The translations under genes were made by a program, and so were the position numbers. A stretch of 5,360 nt of DNA from contig CAYVJW010000114.1 in the NCBI GenBank assembly GCA_964451885.1, positions 1-5,360 of the forward strand. Direction: 5' to 3'. This DNA is from CAYVJW01 sp964451885 (GTDB taxonomy: Bacteria; Patescibacteriota; Gracilibacteria; UBA4473). Shown here piece by piece: positions 5,037-5,360 of the stretch; position 1 is the stretch's first letter; each line of letters opens with the position of its first letter. Under the pieces are notes generated by a model. That model was not told the origin of the DNA and did no database searches. It saw only the letters and a program-made list of their open reading frames with translations.

Positions 5037-5313
5037 ACTGTCTTTCGGGCATTTTCAATTGTCGTTTAAGCTCTATAATAGGGGATATTTTGAGTGTTCG
5101 ATTCTTGATTTCGGACAGTGTTGGAAGTTCCGGAAAAATGAGTTCCCAAAAGCCTGCTAAAGTAGCTTGGTCAGAGGTTTCAAGTACCAATTCGTCAAGG
5201 TGTTCGACAAATTTTTTTCCGTACCTCACAATTCGTCTTACATCTTCTTCGAGAATATTATTGGGGAGTGATAAATTTGAAAACGAACAACAAAGGTGTA
5301 CAATAAGAAAAGC
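4996..5313 (-). pseudogene. Recombinase-like C-terminal remnant overlapping tRNA-Glu
   Basis: The minus-strand frame is open from 5313 to a TGA at 4998-4996 (105 residues), but an in-frame TAA sits at 5316-5314; before that the same frame is open to the window edge. Residues about 31-90 are mixed-charge and protein-like, with FWELIFPELPT (55-65), then EIKNRT and KISPI. This order resembles the C-terminal tail of large serine recombinases that I associate with candidate-phyla genomes (an aromatic-LIF-x-x-x-PTY-x-E-I segment, then T-P-K-L-S). This is recognition from memory, not a domain match. Residues about 93-105 (VAPRGIEPLLPG) are encoded by the antisense of tRNA-Glu, as is common where an element has integrated at a tRNA 3' end. 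The catalytic N-terminal domain would lie beyond 5360. The TAA suggests decay. A GTG at 5229 could start a short protein, but it has no ribosome binding site. Confidence 0.4.
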
Positions 5314-5360
5314 TTAGCAGAATTTATCAAAAACAAAATGTCTTCCATAGAAAAGGAAAA

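Noticed and set aside
4976..5317. Plus-strand frame of about 113 codons beginning inside tRNA-Glu.
   Set aside because: Its first residues are a translation of the tRNA itself, a common artefact, and the rest is antisense to the more protein-like recombinase tail.

Overview
This is an AT-rich bacterial window with five protein genes, one tRNA and the probable end of a mobile element. The likely source is an uncultivated lineage of the Patescibacteria (candidate phyla radiation) type, possibly close to Peregrinibacteria. That placement is inference: small genes of unknown family, an orphan solute-binding lipoprotein, no Shine-Dalgarno sequences, and a recombinase-like tail resembling ones I associate with these genomes. 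UGA behaves as a stop: the five genes are intact without internal TGA, so the recoded (UGA = Gly) Gracilibacteria/SR1 code is not needed.

Layout. Positions 1-76 hold the end of something unidentified. A near-consensus promoter (77-105) drives a small single-pass membrane protein (113-349) that appears leaderless. Convergent with it, and only 3 bp away, is a class I (aspartate/aromatic type) PLP aminotransferase on the minus strand (353-1639). Divergent promoters in 1640-1772 serve the aminotransferase to the left and, to the right, a small ten-cysteine protein (1773-2042). A putative same-direction unit follows: a lipoprotein-anchored family 1 extracellular solute-binding protein (2107-3531) and a polytopic membrane protein with weak O-antigen ligase/Wzy-like features (3600-4703). 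The spacers at 2043-2106, 3532-3599 and 4704-4961 all carry degenerate 7-bp tandem repeats.

The right end holds a minus-strand intrinsic terminator (4840-4876), an extended -10 promoter (4867-4896), and a complete tRNA-Glu(UUC) with encoded CCA (4962-5036). Antisense to the tRNA 3' half, and continuing to its right, is a reading frame resembling the C-terminal tail of a CPR-type serine recombinase. It is interrupted by TAA at 5314-5316, so it looks like a decayed integrated element next to a tRNA attachment site.

How the genes work together. No complete pathway is visible. The SBP lipoprotein and the glycan-polymerase-like membrane protein both act at the cell envelope and are probably co-transcribed, but no ABC permease or ATPase is present. 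The aminotransferase is an independent metabolic gene. I do not see a convincing new defence or signalling system. The most distinctive features are the heptamer repeats in successive spacers, the absence of SD sequences with two apparently leaderless genes, and the recombinase/tRNA-Glu junction.
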